Shown here: piece after piece, positions 1-11,350 of the stretch
Layout: the number at the start of each line of letters is the position of its first letter
Numbering within the stretch: position 1 is the first letter of the stretch
Origin: Gadus chalcogrammus
Lineage: Eukaryota; Chordata; Actinopteri; Gadiformes; Gadidae
Direction: 5' to 3'
NCBI RefSeq assembly: GCF_026213295.1
Contig: NC_079427.1
Span: 30,031,602-30,095,601, forward strand
Length of the DNA stretch: 64,000 bases
Translations under genes and position numbers: made by a program
The notes under the pieces: generated by a model
What the model was told of the DNA's origin: nothing
The model's input: only the letters and a program-made list of their open reading frames with translations
Database searches by the model: none

Positions 1-690
1 GTGACGCTTCATCCGCTTCTGTGAGGCAGACAGAGCTTCCCTAGCGAGGGCACAGGCACTGTGCAACCGTTCACGGAACCGGCTCACATAAGTTAACACA
101 TTTTGAGAAGAAGCACTACCCGAGATAAGCTGGTCTTTCAGAACTCTGAGAGGGCCGCGTACCGTATGTCCAAAAACAAGGTCAGCCGGACTAAACCCTA
201 AGGACTCCTGAACGATCTCACGAACCGCAAACAAGGCAAAAGGAACACCCTCATCCCCGTCCCTCCCGGTCTCGAGACAGTACTTTCGCAGTATGAATGT
301 AAGCATTTGGTGCCAACGTTCGAGGGCACCTTGAGACTCAGGGTGGTAGGCACTGGAAACTCTATGTGTAATAGACAAAGATGTCAATACCTGCTCAAAA
401 AGGTTAGAAAGGAAATTAGTTCCTTGATCAGTTTGCACAACTTTCGGGAGCCCAAACGTCGAGAAAAACTTAATCAAAGCCTTGACTACTGCCTGAGCAG
501 TGATTTTCCGAAGGGGAATAGCTTCGGGATAACGTGTAGTAACACACATAATCGTCAATAAAAACTGGTTACCAGTCCTAGACTTAGGCAATGGGCCAAC
601 ACAATCAACTAACACATGCTCAAAAGGCTCACCTAATGCGGGTATCGGACAGAGAGGAGCGGATGGAATAACCTGGTTTGGTTTTCCTGT
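1..690 (-). pseudogene. Retroelement integrase core (rve) fragment
   Basis: The minus strand is open across this stretch and reads as an integrase catalytic core. The three acidic residues are visible in order: D in VDCVGPLP, D in VQTDQGTNF and E in SQGALERWHQM. These are followed by FALFAVREIVQESLGFSP, which is typical of the family. The enzyme would insert the retroelement cDNA into host DNA. The core itself looks undamaged here, but its N-terminal zinc region just upstream (690-850) has indels, so the polyprotein as a whole is broken. The frame continues past the left edge. Confidence 0.85.
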
Positions 691-729
691 GACCTGACAG
701 GTGTGAAAGTACGGCAGAATGCAGCTACA

Positions 730-1359
730 TCACGTTTCAGACCTGGCCAAAAGAAGTGCCTTAGAATCCTGTCGTAGGTTTTTGTTTTCATTTGTACCTA
801 AATGACCAGACCATACTATGGTCTGACTATGAGCAAGTGATAAAATATCCTGTCGATATGCAACAGGTACTACAATCTGATAGATCACACTCCAGTCACG
901 TTCTGAATCAAGAGATGAAGTCCACTTACGCATGAGAAGAGCATTATCTAGGAAGTAACCCACCTTACCGTCGACATCACCACCCGGAGTAACAGCCTTC
1001 ACATAATACTGCTCCAGTGTAGAATCTATCTTTTGCATAGCAACCAGCTTATCACGAGTTATCGGTAGAGGCCATGGGTCGAGACTAAGGCCAGCACACT
1101 CGACGGCACTGTTCTTATCAGGCCGTGGAGGGGGCACAGGGGTAGAACCAGTAACCTCATTTGTGTCCCCTACTGGGACAAGAAAGGAGTCAGATAGGTC
1201 AACCACATCACTCAAGGGTCGGGACTGCGCCCGTGTAACAGCACCCACTGGAAAAATCCCAGGGAATCTCTCAGCTAACTCATCCTCAGCGTTAGCTTCG
1301 GGACAGTCCGATACCTCTAACATAGGCAGCACTCTGCCTCCAGCAATATCATTGCCCAT
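730..1359 (-). pseudogene. Retroelement pol linker and H2C2 zinc-binding region
   Basis: This 209-codon open frame starts at MGNDIAGGRV, the segment that normally follows protease in Gmr1-like polyproteins, and runs through an acidic and proline-rich linker to LAHSQTIVWSGHLG, the histidine half of the integrase H2C2 zinc finger. Near 785 the frame slips: the sequence expected next (DRILRHFFWPGLKRDV) is in another frame. A second slip near 705 removes one of the zinc-ligand cysteines (CRT..HTC). The frame joins the protease part upstream through a further one-base slip at about 1362. Confidence 0.75.
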
Positions 1360-1597
1360 GATAAACGCTTTTTACCGGCAGGTTATGACGTACCCCGACT
1401 TTGAAAATTCCACTGACTAAATCACATTTTAAATGTACCAGGTGCAAGGGGACTGGCACAAACCCCATCTCTATGCCCTGAACCAAAACACTGGAACCAC
1501 AGAATGAATCACCTGAAAATGGCACTACATCAGAGAGGATAGACGACTGGGCCGCCCCAGTGTCTCGGAGAATCTAAACCTTTTGCTGGTCCTTTGG
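1360..1597 (-). pseudogene. Retropepsin-like aspartic protease fragment
   Basis: On the minus strand the segment reads ILRDTGAAQSSILSDVVPF and then continues through PLHLVHLKCDLVSG. DTGA is the active-site loop of retroviral-type aspartic proteases. A TAG codon lies four residues before the DTGA loop, and the frame slips before MGNDIAGG. The coding match stops near 1597, where unrelated 170-bp tandem repeats begin. This protease would have processed the gag-pol polyprotein. Confidence 0.7.
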
Positions 1598-1602
1598 ATC
1601 AC

Positions 1603-2112
1603 AACGTCGCAGAACGTACATGGTACAAGTTTGTGTTGACTGCATGGAAAAGGGAATAATGTATTACAAATGATATGGTAAGAACCTGGTAATACCATGG
1701 AAACAAACGAGGCTTCCTTTTACAGTACAGTTTCAGCTTACTTACTGGATAAATTGTCGTGATTTACTTGGTAACGTCGCAGAACGTACATGGTACAAGT
1801 TTGTGTTGACTGCATGGAAAAGGGAATAATGTATTACAAATTATGTGGTAAGAACCTGGTAATACCATGGAAACAAACAAGGCTTCCTTTTACAGTACAG
1901 CTTCAGCTTAATTACTGGGTAAATTGTCGTGTTTTACTTGGTAACGTCGCAGAACATACATGGTACAAGTTTGTGTTGACTGCATGGATAATGGAATGCA
2001 TCTATTATAAATTATATGGTAAGAACCTGGTAATATCATGGAAACAAACGGCTTTGTACCCAGTATTTAAGAAGATGTACCATAACACTAGAGTAAAACT
2101 GTTCCTGCAGAG
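1603..2112. repeat. 170-bp tandem repeat, three copies
   Basis: The motif AACGTCGCAGAAC recurs at 1603, 1773 and 1943, an exact 170-bp period. The first two units are nearly identical and the third diverges after about 100 bases. The units are rich in GGTAA and TTACC words. The array abuts the broken end of the retroelement protease. The 113-codon open frame over it is an accident of the repeat. Confidence 0.85.
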
Positions 2113-2616
2113 GTTGTTACCAGGTAAGTAATTCCATAGTGGTAAATCGAATAAACCCTTTCTAAATGGGTGTAGCTATGAATAATAACTAAGAAAAAGT
2201 ATTTTATTGGAAAGTACTATGCTAATTTCTAGATAGTACATCATTAAACTTGGGCTGTTACCAACATAAACCTTGGATAATAGGTGTTTCTAAGAATTGG
2301 TTGCCTAATTTCCTAGGAAGTACACAATATCAGAGTTATTACCAACCTAAAACAGTTACAACTACACGCTACTTAGTTGAGTTGATGGGTAATAGTGGAG
2401 GTTTTACTTAGTACTTCAGCTGTAATTCCTCTGTATTTACCTTCTTATTACCAGTGGTAATTACACAGTAATACACTATAATTTACCGGATAATTCCTCT
2501 GTATTTACCTTCTTATTACCTGTGGTAATTACCCAGTAATACACTATGATTTACCATGTATGAACCGGGTAAATACCTAGTAATTAGGGGACTGTAAAAG
2601 GAAGGCTTACCCACGT
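2113..2616. repeat. GGTAA/TTACC-rich segment with a 69-bp tandem duplication
   Basis: A unit starting TAATTCCTCTGTATTTACC occurs at 2422 and again at 2491, a period of 69 bp with few differences. The whole stretch from 1600 to 2580 is unusually dense in GGTAA and its complement. No coding signal is visible. The palindrome arm begins just after it. Confidence 0.7.
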
Positions 2617-2690
2617 TTGTAGGGGGGGGGACACGTTTTGTTGAGGGGGGGGGGGCACGTTTGTTGAGGGGGGGGACACGCTCGACAACG
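2617..2690 (-). repeat. G-run minisatellite (short version)
   Basis: Runs of 7 to 10 G alternate with CACGTTTGTTGA-like spacers. This is the mirror image of the much larger C-run array at 12336-12590 at the end of the right arm. The left copy holds only about three units. Confidence 0.8.
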
Positions 2691-3440
2691 AGAGTTGTTT
2701 TTTATTGAACGCTCGACAACGAGAGTTGTTTTTTATTGAACGAGACTTCAACACGGAACAGCTGCCCGAAACGATGGTCACGTCACTCTCGGTGACGGTG
2801 TCGACAACAATGAACACACGAACAATGAACATGTTAATAGAACAACACACAACCACATAACATCCCGAACCCATAAACCCCACTTAATCCTAACAACAAA
2901 ACAAGTTAACAAAAGCCCCTTTTGTCAACTGACAACCCCAATTGCCAGAATCCCCCGCGGCTCCGGAACACGGCGTCCACACCCGTGGTCGCCACAATAT
3001 ATATATTTTTTCATTTTACATTCCCCTCTGCCTTGGAGCAAAGCGTGACCCTGAAAACGTTTTCTTCTCCATTCGTAATTAATGGGGGAATAGCACCAAC
3101 AGGGGGCCATACGTTCTCCTAGCATTTGGTAAAATTGTTACGTAGCCTATATTAATCTTTATTATCGGAGAAATGCAATATTTTAGGACAGATACACCAT
3201 TAAACGCGTTTCTAATGTTATTTCTAGCGAGAAATGTGCATTTTCCTTACATAATCTTCAATCAGTGAATGTGTATGATCTTTATTAATCTTTATTATCT
3301 GAATGGGAAATGCAATATTTTAGGACCGATTCACCTTTAAACGTGTTGCTAATAACATTTCTAGCGAGAAATATACTTTTAACTTGCATAATCTTCAGTC
3401 AGTGATTGTCCTCATCCTCATCATCCTCATCGTCATCCGC

Positions 3441-5754
3441 TTATCCGGGGTCGGGTCGCGGGGGGAGCAGCTCAAGCAGGGGGACCCTGACTTCCCTTTC
3501 CCGGGCCACATTGACCAGCTCTGACGGGGGGATCCCGAGGCGTTCCCAGGCCAGTGTTGAGATATAATCTCTCCACCTAGTCCTGGGTCTTCCCCGAGGT
3601 CTCCTCCCCACTGGACGTGCCTGAAACACCTCCCAAGGGAGGCGCCCAGTGGGCATCCTTGCCAGATGCCCGAACCACCTCAGCTGACTCCTTTCTAAGT
3701 AAAGGAGCAGCGGCTCTAATCCGAGTTCCTCACGGATGGCTGAGCTTCTCACCCTATCCCTAAGGGAGACGCCAGCCACCCTTCTGAGAAAACTCATCTC
3801 GGCCGCTTGTACCCGCGATCTCGTCCTTTCGGTCATCACTCAACCCTCATGACCATAGGTGAGGATAGGAACGAAGATCGACCGGTAGATTGAGAGCTTT
3901 GCCTTGCGGCTCAGCTCTCTTTTCGTAACAACGGTGCGGTAAAGCGAACGCAATACCGCCCCCGCTGCTCCGATTCTCCGGCCAATCTCACACTCCATAG
4001 TACCCTCACTCGCGAACAAGACCCCGAGGTACTTGAACTCCTTCACTTGGGCTAAGGACTCATTTCCTACCCGGAGTAAGCAATCCACCGGTTTCCTGCT
4101 AAGAGTCATGGCCTCAGATTTAGCGGTGCTGATCCTCATCCCAGCCGCCTCACACTCGGCCGCCAGCCGATCCAGTGAGTGCTGAAGGTCACAGGCCGAT
4201 GATCCAATGAGGACCACATCATCTGCAAGAAGCAGTGACGAGATCCTCAGACCACCGAACTGCAACCCCTCCCCACCACGACTACGCCTCGATATCCTGT
4301 CCATGTATATCACAAACAGGATTGGTGACAAGGCGCAGCCCTGGTGGAGACCAGCACCCACTGAGAACGAAACTGACTGGCTGCCGAGGACGCGAACACA
4401 GCTCTCGCTTTGGGAGTACAGAGATTGGATGGCCCTGAGGAGAGACCACCTTACCCCATACTCCCGCAGCACCTCCCCCAGTTTCTCCCGGGGGACCCGG
4501 TCATACGCCTTCTCCAGATCCACAAAACACATGTAGACCGGATGGGCATACTCCCAGGCCCCCTCCAGGATCCTTGCGAGAGTGAAGTGCTGGTCGGTAG
4601 TTCCACGTCCGGGGCGAAAACCGCATTGTTCCTCTTCAATCTGAGGTTCGACGATCGGCCGAACCCTCCTTTCCAGCACCTTGGAGTAGACTTTACCAGG
4701 GAGGCTGAGAGTGTGTGCCCCGGTAATTGGCACACACTCTCTGGTCCCCCTATTTGAACAGGGGAACCACCACCCCGGTTTGCCACTCCTTTGGCACTGT
4801 ACCCGACTCCCACGCGATGTTGAATAGGCGTGTCCACCATGACAGCCCCTCAACACCCAGAGCCTTTAGCATTTCTGGCTGGATCTCATCAATCCCTGGG
4901 GCTTTGCCGCTGCGGAGATGTTTGACTACCTCAGTGACCTCCACCAGGGAAATTGACGACGAAACACCATCAACCTCGAGCTCTGCCTCCAACATAGAGG
5001 GCGTGATATTCGGATTCAGGAGTTCCTCAAAGTGTTCCTTCCAACGTCCGACAACCTCCTCAGTTGAGGTCAACAGAGTCCCCTCCTTACTGTACACAGC
5101 TTGGATGGTTCCCCGTTTCCCCCTCCTGAGGTGCCGGATAGTCTTCCAGAAACACTTTGGTGCCGACCGAAAGTCCTTCTCCATGGCCTCTCCGAACTTC
5201 TCCCACACCCGCTGCTTAGCCTCCGACACGGCAGCAGCTGCAGCCCTTCGAGCCTGTCGGTACCCTGCAACCGAGTCAGGAGTCCTCCAGGATATCATAT
5301 CCCGGAAGGCCTCCTTCTTCAATCGGACGGCTTCCCTGACCACCGGTGTCCACCACGGTGTCCAAGGGTTACCGCCCCTTGAGGAACCTAAGACCCTGAG
5401 GCCACAGCTAGCCACCGCAGCTTCAGCAATGGAGGCTTTGAACACCGCCCACTCCGGCTCAATGCCCCCAACCTCCACAGGAATGCCAGAAAAACTCCGC
5501 CGGAGGTGTGAGTTGACGATACCTCGGACGGGGGCCTCCTCCAGACGTTCCCAATTCACCCGCACTACTTGTTTGGGCTTACAAGGTCTATCCAGAAATT
5601 TCCCCCATTCCCTGATCCAACTCACCACCAGATGGTGGTCGGTTGACAGTTCCGCCCCTCTCTTAACCCTAGTGTCCAAAACATGCGGCCACAGATCAGA
5701 TGACACGATCACAAAATCGATCTTCGGCCTAGGGTACTCTGGTACCAGGTACAC
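3441..5754 (-). pseudogene. LINE reverse transcriptase remnant (Rex3-like copy 1)
   Basis: Three overlapping open pieces together cover the linker and reverse transcriptase. 4750-5754 holds the linker and start of RT through [12 protein letters not shown]. 3840-4856 holds [30 protein letters not shown] and the catalytic motif, which reads LLLADDVVLI (LADD where the second genomic copy has FADD). 3441-3839 holds the C-terminal SQLRWFGHLARMPTGR region. Breaks lie near 4740 (frameshift) and at 3838-3840, where a TGA stands in place of the TGG found in copy 2. Confidence 0.8.
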
Positions 5755-6480
5755 TTATGAGCACCCTTATGTTCGAACATGGTGTTCGTTATGGATAATC
5801 CATGACTAGCACAGAAGTCCAATAACAAACGACCGCTCGGGTTTAGATCAGGGAGGCCGTTCCTCCCCACCACGCCTCTCCAGGTGTCCAGTCCCCTACT
5901 GGAGCCCCATACAGGACTCCATTCAGGGTCTCCAAGAAGGCTGAGTACTCTGAACTGCTGTTTGGTGCATACGCACAAACAACAGTCAGAGTTTTCCCCC
6001 TTAGGCACCGGGAGGCGACCCTCTCGTCTACCGGGGTAAACTCCCACACCGCGGCGCTCAGCCGGGGATTTATGAGTATCCCCACACCCGCCCGGCGCCT
6101 CACGCCCTCGGCAACTCCGGAGAAGAATAGAGTCCAACCCTTATCCAGGAGTACGGTACGGGAGCTGAGACTGTGCGTGGAGGTAAGCCCCACCAGATCT
6201 TACTGATAGCGCTCCACCTCCCTCACACCCTCCGGTTCCTTTCCCCACAGCGAGGTGACGTTCCACGTCCCCAGAGCCAGCTTCTGCCGCCCGGGTCTGG
6301 TCCGTCGAGACCCCTGACCTTCGCTGCCACACATGTGGCTGCGCACCCGACCCCAACGGGTCTTCCCACAGGTGGTGGGCCCATGGGATGAAGAGAGGGG
6401 GGGTGCCACATAGTGTGTTCGGGCTGTGCCCGACCGGGCTCCATGGCAAACCCGGCCACCAGGCGCTCGCCATCGAGCCC
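5709..6480 (-). pseudogene. LINE endonuclease remnant (Rex3-like copy 1)
   Basis: The pieces match the endonuclease of the second copy, including the segments equivalent to [11 protein letters not shown] and [12 protein letters not shown]. Relative to the second copy, about 50 bp is missing at 5888, removing the [10 protein letters not shown] catalytic stretch, and the frame shifts several times. This copy cannot encode an active endonuclease. Confidence 0.75.
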
Positions 6481-7002
6481 TCCGTCTGGGCCTTGCTCCA
6501 GACGGGGGCCCCGGGCTTCCTCCGGGCCGGGTCACATCTCCTCTTTTTTCGATATTCATTGGAGTTTTTGAACCATTCTTAGTCTGGCCCCTCACCTGAG
6601 ACCACTCTGCCATGAGAGACCCTACCAGGAGCACAAGGCTCCAGACAACACAGCCCTCAGGTTCACAGGGACACACAAACCTCTCCACCACGATACGGTG
6701 ACGGTTCCAGGAGAGGCAGTGATTATGTCGGATCTTTAGTTTTATAGTTATTAGGAAGATTTTATCGGCTCGCTCGCATGTTTCAACGACGTCAGTTTGT
6801 TAGAGACGCTGCTTTCGCTAAACTAGCAGCTCACGTGTTTCCTGCGTTTGTGTTATTAAACCTTTACTTTATGTAACTTTTAATGATATCATCTTGTTAG
6901 AAACACGTATATCTGAGAGCCAACCCAGTCGCCAAAAGCATACGTTGACAGTGTATGTTTTCGTGAACACTGGATTACTTCGCATTTCAGCATAAAATAG
7001 CG

Positions 7003-7008
7003 TGTTAT

Positions 7009-7078
<70 letters not shown>
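7003..7078. repeat. AC dinucleotide microsatellite
   Basis: A nearly pure AC run with a few AAAC and AT interruptions. Its mirror in the other palindrome arm is the GT run at 11278-11350. Cysteine-valine open frames across it are artefacts. Confidence 0.95.
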
Positions 7079-7079
<1 letters not shown>

Positions 7080-8366
7080 GCATATCGCTGCTAAATAAAT
7101 AAATAAATACTAAGGCAGAATAAAGAATAAATTAATTCATTATCATTCAACTTCAACATGTGTTATTACAGTATAGAGTGGTGCTGGGATGACGTATGTT
7201 GGCCAACCCGGAAGTGAGCGTCGCCCTGGGTTCCCTTGACAAAAAGCCAACAGATTTTTCCATTGGATTTTGGATTATTGCAGAAAAATTAGCATCTTTG
7301 AAGCACCTCCTCAAAAACTGAAAATAAATAAAAATAACCGTGGTCCAAAGAACGAAATGTAAACCAATGCATTCTGAATGGGAGTGTTTCTCAGATTTTT
7401 CCATGCTACACAGAACGAAATGTAAACCCATGCAAATAAAGACTTCATGGTCATAATAATTTAAATATCATTATTCTCCTCAGTGTGTAGGGTGGTATTT
7501 TTTTTTTTTCAACGGGGCTGCATCCAGTCACTTGACCGTCATGGTTGCTATGGTGGTTGCTATCGACCACCCCCTCTAATCCTTACATGGCTCTAAAAAC
7601 CACGCGGCAAAGGAGCTGCCGTCAATTGTGTTGTTTTTGTCGTAAACTAGGGTCCGATTCCGGGTTCCGAGGTATCCTTAAAAGGCAGCTTGGATGTTTT
7701 TATTTTCTGCAGTTTAGACTTCTTCTATAACCTATTTTTGAAAGCAAAACACCAAGCTCATTGATTTACCGAGGCAGGGTTATTTGAAACAATTTATTAA
7801 ATAAATATTTGTGAGAGGTCATTCCTTCTCCTGAGTTTGCTTCCTATTTATGTCTAGTGTACACCCCTACTGTCCAAAAGCATCCCCCCCCCCTCCCCAT
7901 ATGGATTTGGAGAATTGTTGCCATGTCCCAGTGGTGGAGGTATCATATATATGAAAGAGGGCATATAATTATACTACAATGATCAATTAGGAGGCCGAAG
8001 CCCTAAAGGAAGTGATGAAATAGGTGACTGGGTCGACAACATTTAAGTAAGCTGTACCTTGAGGTCTCTTATATATCAAAGGGGGTCTCAAAGGACGCAT
8101 GCGCTTCAACCTGTGGCTCCAGCCCTACAGGAAATGACTCAGCAAGTGCTCCATCTCGTTGCACCTGCACCCAGCGGCTCGCTTGCAAGATTTTGGCCTG
8201 AAGTTCTTCCCAGACCTACACCGTAGCCATCCAACCTGCATATCTGAGAATCAGGCCTCTCTTTAATAATGACAAAAAGTTATGAGAGAAATACGCATTA
8301 ACTTTTTTCTCATATGCGGCGTGGTGCCGTCTCCTTTTGACCTTTTGACCCCAGACTTCTGGGGGA

Positions 8367-9120
8367 ATAGCTGAATCAATTCATTAGTCAATCAGAAGCA
8401 TGTAAATATCTTCCCGGTGGTGTCCTTCAACATCTACGCTTCCAGATGATTGCAACGGTGCCACACATGAGCCTAGTCAAACATGTTTAATGGTAGTAAT
8501 TAGCTGTCGAAATTGGAGGCCTTAATCAATAATGAGCAGCTATTGATTTGCTTCCCGATAGAAATTTGTGACAAATGACATGTTATTTAGCATCTACACG
8601 TTGTGCTGAGTCCAATGACACCAAGCATGACACTCTAGCAAATGGTAACATGTATTTTACATGGTACACCTAGGTCTAGGACATGATCTCGGTGTAGCAA
8701 GAGGGCGAGCTTGATCTCATTGGACTCAGCTTAACGTGTAGTTGCTAAATAAATGTAAATGTATTAAATAACATGTAATTTGTCAAGAATCTCCATCGGG
8801 AAGCAAATCTATTGATGGTCATTATTGATAAAGGCCTCCAAAATCGACAGCTAATTAATACCCCGAAACATATTCAAAAAAAAAAAAGAAATGGGCTAGA
8901 ACTACAAATCTTGGATATGTCGTTCTCGGGGCCCCGGGAAATGTGTGTAAACATTTTAGCATCCCTAGCTATCTCGAAAAGGCCGGAAAAGGGGCGTGAC
9001 CTCCAACAGTTCAGTCAATGTACATAAGACAGAGGTTAGTTTCTAGGCCCCATTTTTTGCGGGATGGAGGTGTACATTTGTGGCTTAATGTGTGTAGACA
9101 CAGCTGGCCTGTGGCCACGT
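8367..9120. repeat. Palindrome centre with an inner inverted repeat
   Basis: The outer arms lose similarity at 8366 and 9121. Inside, a second inverted repeat pairs about 8483-8625 with 8715-8872. GCTGTCGAAATTGGAGGCC on the left matches GGCCTCCAAAATCGACAGC on the right, and both sides carry complementary versions of GCTGAGTCCAATGA. The 8900-9120 part is also present, inverted, at 55390-55650. The short open frames here (8812-9027, 9018-9200) show no recognisable domain. Confidence 0.75.
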
Positions 9121-10402
9121 CTTTGAAGTCTGGGGTCAAAAGGAGCCGGCACCACGCCGCTTATGAGATAACAAAAAGTGAATGTGTATTTCTCTCTTAA
9201 CTTTTTGCCATTATTAAAGAGTGGCCTGATTCTCAGATATGCATGTTGGACTGTTAGGGTGTAGGTCTGGGAAGAACTTCAGGCCAAAATCTTGCAAGCG
9301 AGCTGCTGGGTGAGGTGCAACGAGATGGAGCACTTGCTGAGTCATTTCCTGTAGGGCTGGAGCCACAGGTTGAAGCGTATGCGTCCTTTGAAACCCCCTT
9401 TGATATATAAGAGACCCCAAAGTACAGTTTACTTAAATATTCTCGACTCAGTCACCTATTGCATCACTTCCTTTAGGGCTTCGGCCTCCTAATTGATCAT
9501 TGTAGTATAATTGAATGCCCTCTTTCATATTATATGATACTTCCACCACAGGGACGTGGCAACAACTCTCCAAATCCATATGGGGAGGGGGGGGGGTTGC
9601 TTTTGGACAGTAGGGGTGTACACCAGACATAAATAGGAAGCAAACTCAGGAGAAGGAATGACCTCTCACAAATATTTATTTAATTAATTGTTTCAAATAA
9701 CCCTGCCTCGTTAAATCAATGAACTTGGTGTTTTGCTTTCAAAAATAGGTTATAGAAGAAGTCTAAACTGCAGAAAATAAAAACATCCAAGCTGCCTTAT
9801 AAGGATACCTCGGAATATCTGTCTATTTTTTAACCGTTGGACCCCAGTTTACGACAAAAACAACACAATTGACGGCAGCTCATTTGCCGCGTGGTTTTTA
9901 GAGGCATGTAAGGATTAGAGGGGGCGGTCGATAGCAACCACCATAGCAACCATGACGGTCAAGTGACTGGATGCAGCCCCGTTGAAAAAAAATAGAATGC
10001 CACCCAACACACTCAGGAGATTAATGATATTTAAATTATTATGACCATGAAGTCTTTATTTGCATGGGTTTACATTTCGTTCTGTGTAGCATGGAAAAAT
10101 CTGAGAAACACTCCCATTCAGAATGCATTGGTTTACATTTCGTTCTTTGGAGCACAGTTATTTTTATTTATTTATTTATTTTCCGTTTTTGAGGAGGTGC
10201 TTCAAATATGCAAATTTTTCTGCAATAATCCAAAATCCAATGGAAAAACCCGTTGGCTTTTTGTCAAGGGAACCCAGGGCGACGCTAACTTCCGGGTTGG
10301 CCAACATACGTAATCCCTCCACCACTCTACTGTAAAAACAAATGATCAAATTTAATGATAATGCATGTATTTATTCTTTATTCTGCCATAGTATTTATTT
10401 AG

Positions 10403-10640
10403 GGGGGGGGGGGGGGGGGGGGGGGGGTGGTGGATCCAGATCTGTTCCGGAGCATTTCAGCACCTCGGGCAACAGCGCAGGGTTGCCAGGTCCTGCAAAA
10501 AACATGCTGCCCACATACCGTTCAAAATCCACCCAAAATGTCCTAGAAGCATCCCAAATAAAAATGATATTATTGGCCATTTTGGCCAATGTTTTGAAAG
10601 TAATAATATTTGAGGGAATATCTTTTTGTTGTTGTTTTAG
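10403..10640. mobile_element. Unclassified insertion with a poly-G head
   Basis: The left palindrome arm has an uninterrupted AT-rich stretch leading into AGCAGCGA, but here about 238 bp intervene between TATTTATTTAG and CAGCGAAATG. TTAG is present on both sides, a possible 4-bp target duplication. The insert opens with about 26 G residues. No coding content is recognisable; a 111-codon antisense frame begins at the poly-G and is not credible. Confidence 0.5.
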
Positions 10641-10650
10641 CAGCGAAATG

Positions 10651-11263
10651 TATGGAGTTAGAATCATGCCAAAACCCTGCACACACGCAAAACGTGTTTT
10701 GCTCATGCATAACGATTCACACACACACAAAACGTGTTTTACTCACGCACAATGATTCACAAACACGCTCAGTGTGGTTTGCAAATGCAACACATCATTC
10801 ACAAACGAATGCGTTTTGCTTCAGAAACAAATACAGTATGTTTTACACAAAGTAAAAAAAAAAATCCTTCAAGTGCACAAAACAATTCTACAAGTACGGA
10901 ACACGAAAGATGCGCGTGGATCGGAATGCATTTGCGCACGGATCGGAATGCATTTGCGCACGGATCAGCAAGGTGGAAAATTAGTGCCAAAAGTCACGTG
11001 ACAAATAAATGTCCTGTGATTCACACTACACAACAACGACGTGACTTATTTTTTTTTTGTACTTTGTGTAAAACATACTGTATTTGTTTCTGAAGCAAAA
11101 TGCATTAGTTTGTGAATGATGTTTTGTATTTGCAAACCGCACTCAGCGTGTTTGTGAATCATTGTGCGTGAGTAAAACACGTTTTGTGTGCGTGTGAATC
11201 GTTATGCGTGAGCAAAACACATTTTGCATGTGTGCGGGGTTTTGGCATGATTCTAACTCCATA
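10651..11263. mobile_element. Foldback/MITE element with about 200-bp inverted arms
   Basis: The arms 10651-10857 and 11057-11263 are reverse complements, starting TATGGAGTTAGAATCATGCC. The arms consist of quasi-repeats of AAAACGTGTTTT and CACGCA(C/T)AATGATTCACA. It is flanked by GAAATG on both sides (10645-10650 and 11264-11269), and the left palindrome arm near 7078-7090 shows the unoccupied site. The centre (10858-11056) contains two ACGGATCGGAATGCATTTGC repeats. Non-autonomous; superfamily not assignable from the termini. Confidence 0.75.
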
Positions 11264-11277
11264 GAAATGCACCGTGT

Positions 11278-11350
11278 GCGTGTGTGTGTGTGTGCGTGTG
11301 CGTGTCTGTGTGTGTGTGTGCGTGCGTGTGTGTGCGTGTGTGTGTGTGTA
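11278..11350. repeat. GT dinucleotide microsatellite
   Basis: An imperfect GT/GC run, mirror of the AC run at 7003-7078. No coding meaning. Confidence 0.95.

Larger units (their letters stand above)
1..1597 (-). mobile_element. Gmr1-like Ty3/gypsy LTR retrotransposon, protease-integrase part (truncated by window edge)
   Basis: Reading leftward, a retropepsin motif is followed after about 0.7 kb by an H2C2 zinc-binding region and an integrase core that runs off the window. There is no room for a reverse transcriptase between protease and integrase. Canonical Ty3/gypsy elements have PR-RT-RH-IN, whereas the Gmr1 clade of fish has integrase ahead of RT, and this layout fits Gmr1. RT would then lie to the left of position 1. 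The matching LTR, primer-binding site and gag start sit on the same strand at 12757-13450, so this is probably one element split by later insertions. Several frameshifts and one stop make it a relic. Confidence 0.75.
3410..6716 (-). mobile_element. RTE-clade LINE, Rex3-like (copy 1)
   Basis: A minus-strand LINE with apurinic-type endonuclease and reverse transcriptase, ending in a GATGAG-type short tandem tail (complement of CCTCATCCTCATCATC at 3410). It is flanked by a 10-bp near-perfect target duplication, CAGTGATTGT at 3400-3409 and CAGTGATTAT at 6717-6726. The other palindrome arm at about 11630 shows the empty site. It is close to the copy at 26411-29763 but more damaged: an internal deletion in the endonuclease at about 5888, a TGA replacing a tryptophan codon at about 3840, and several frameshifts. 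Confidence 0.85.
2617..8366. repeat. Left arm of a giant imperfect palindrome (interrupted by a LINE)
   Basis: This arm is the reverse complement of 9121-12590. Matching blocks include 2690-3410 with 11625-12330, 6727-7080 with 11275-11625, 7150-7500 with 10020-10340, and 7690-8366 with 9121-9830. The similarity is high, differing mainly by scattered substitutions and run-length changes. The arm is interrupted at 3410-6716 by a Rex3-like LINE. The 66-residue frames at 2925-3125 and 11919-12119 are mirror copies and are not genes. The arms may be long terminal inverted repeats of one element or the product of an inverted duplication. Confidence 0.9.

Noticed and set aside
1603..2112. CRISPR-like or coding interpretation of the 170-bp repeats
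   Set aside because: The units are contiguous without spacers, in a eukaryotic context, and the frame has no domain.
4727..5809. 360-codon plus-strand frame
   Set aside because: Antisense to the Rex3-like LINE coding region, and the equivalent antisense frame exists in copy 2 (27714-28754). It is a codon-composition shadow.
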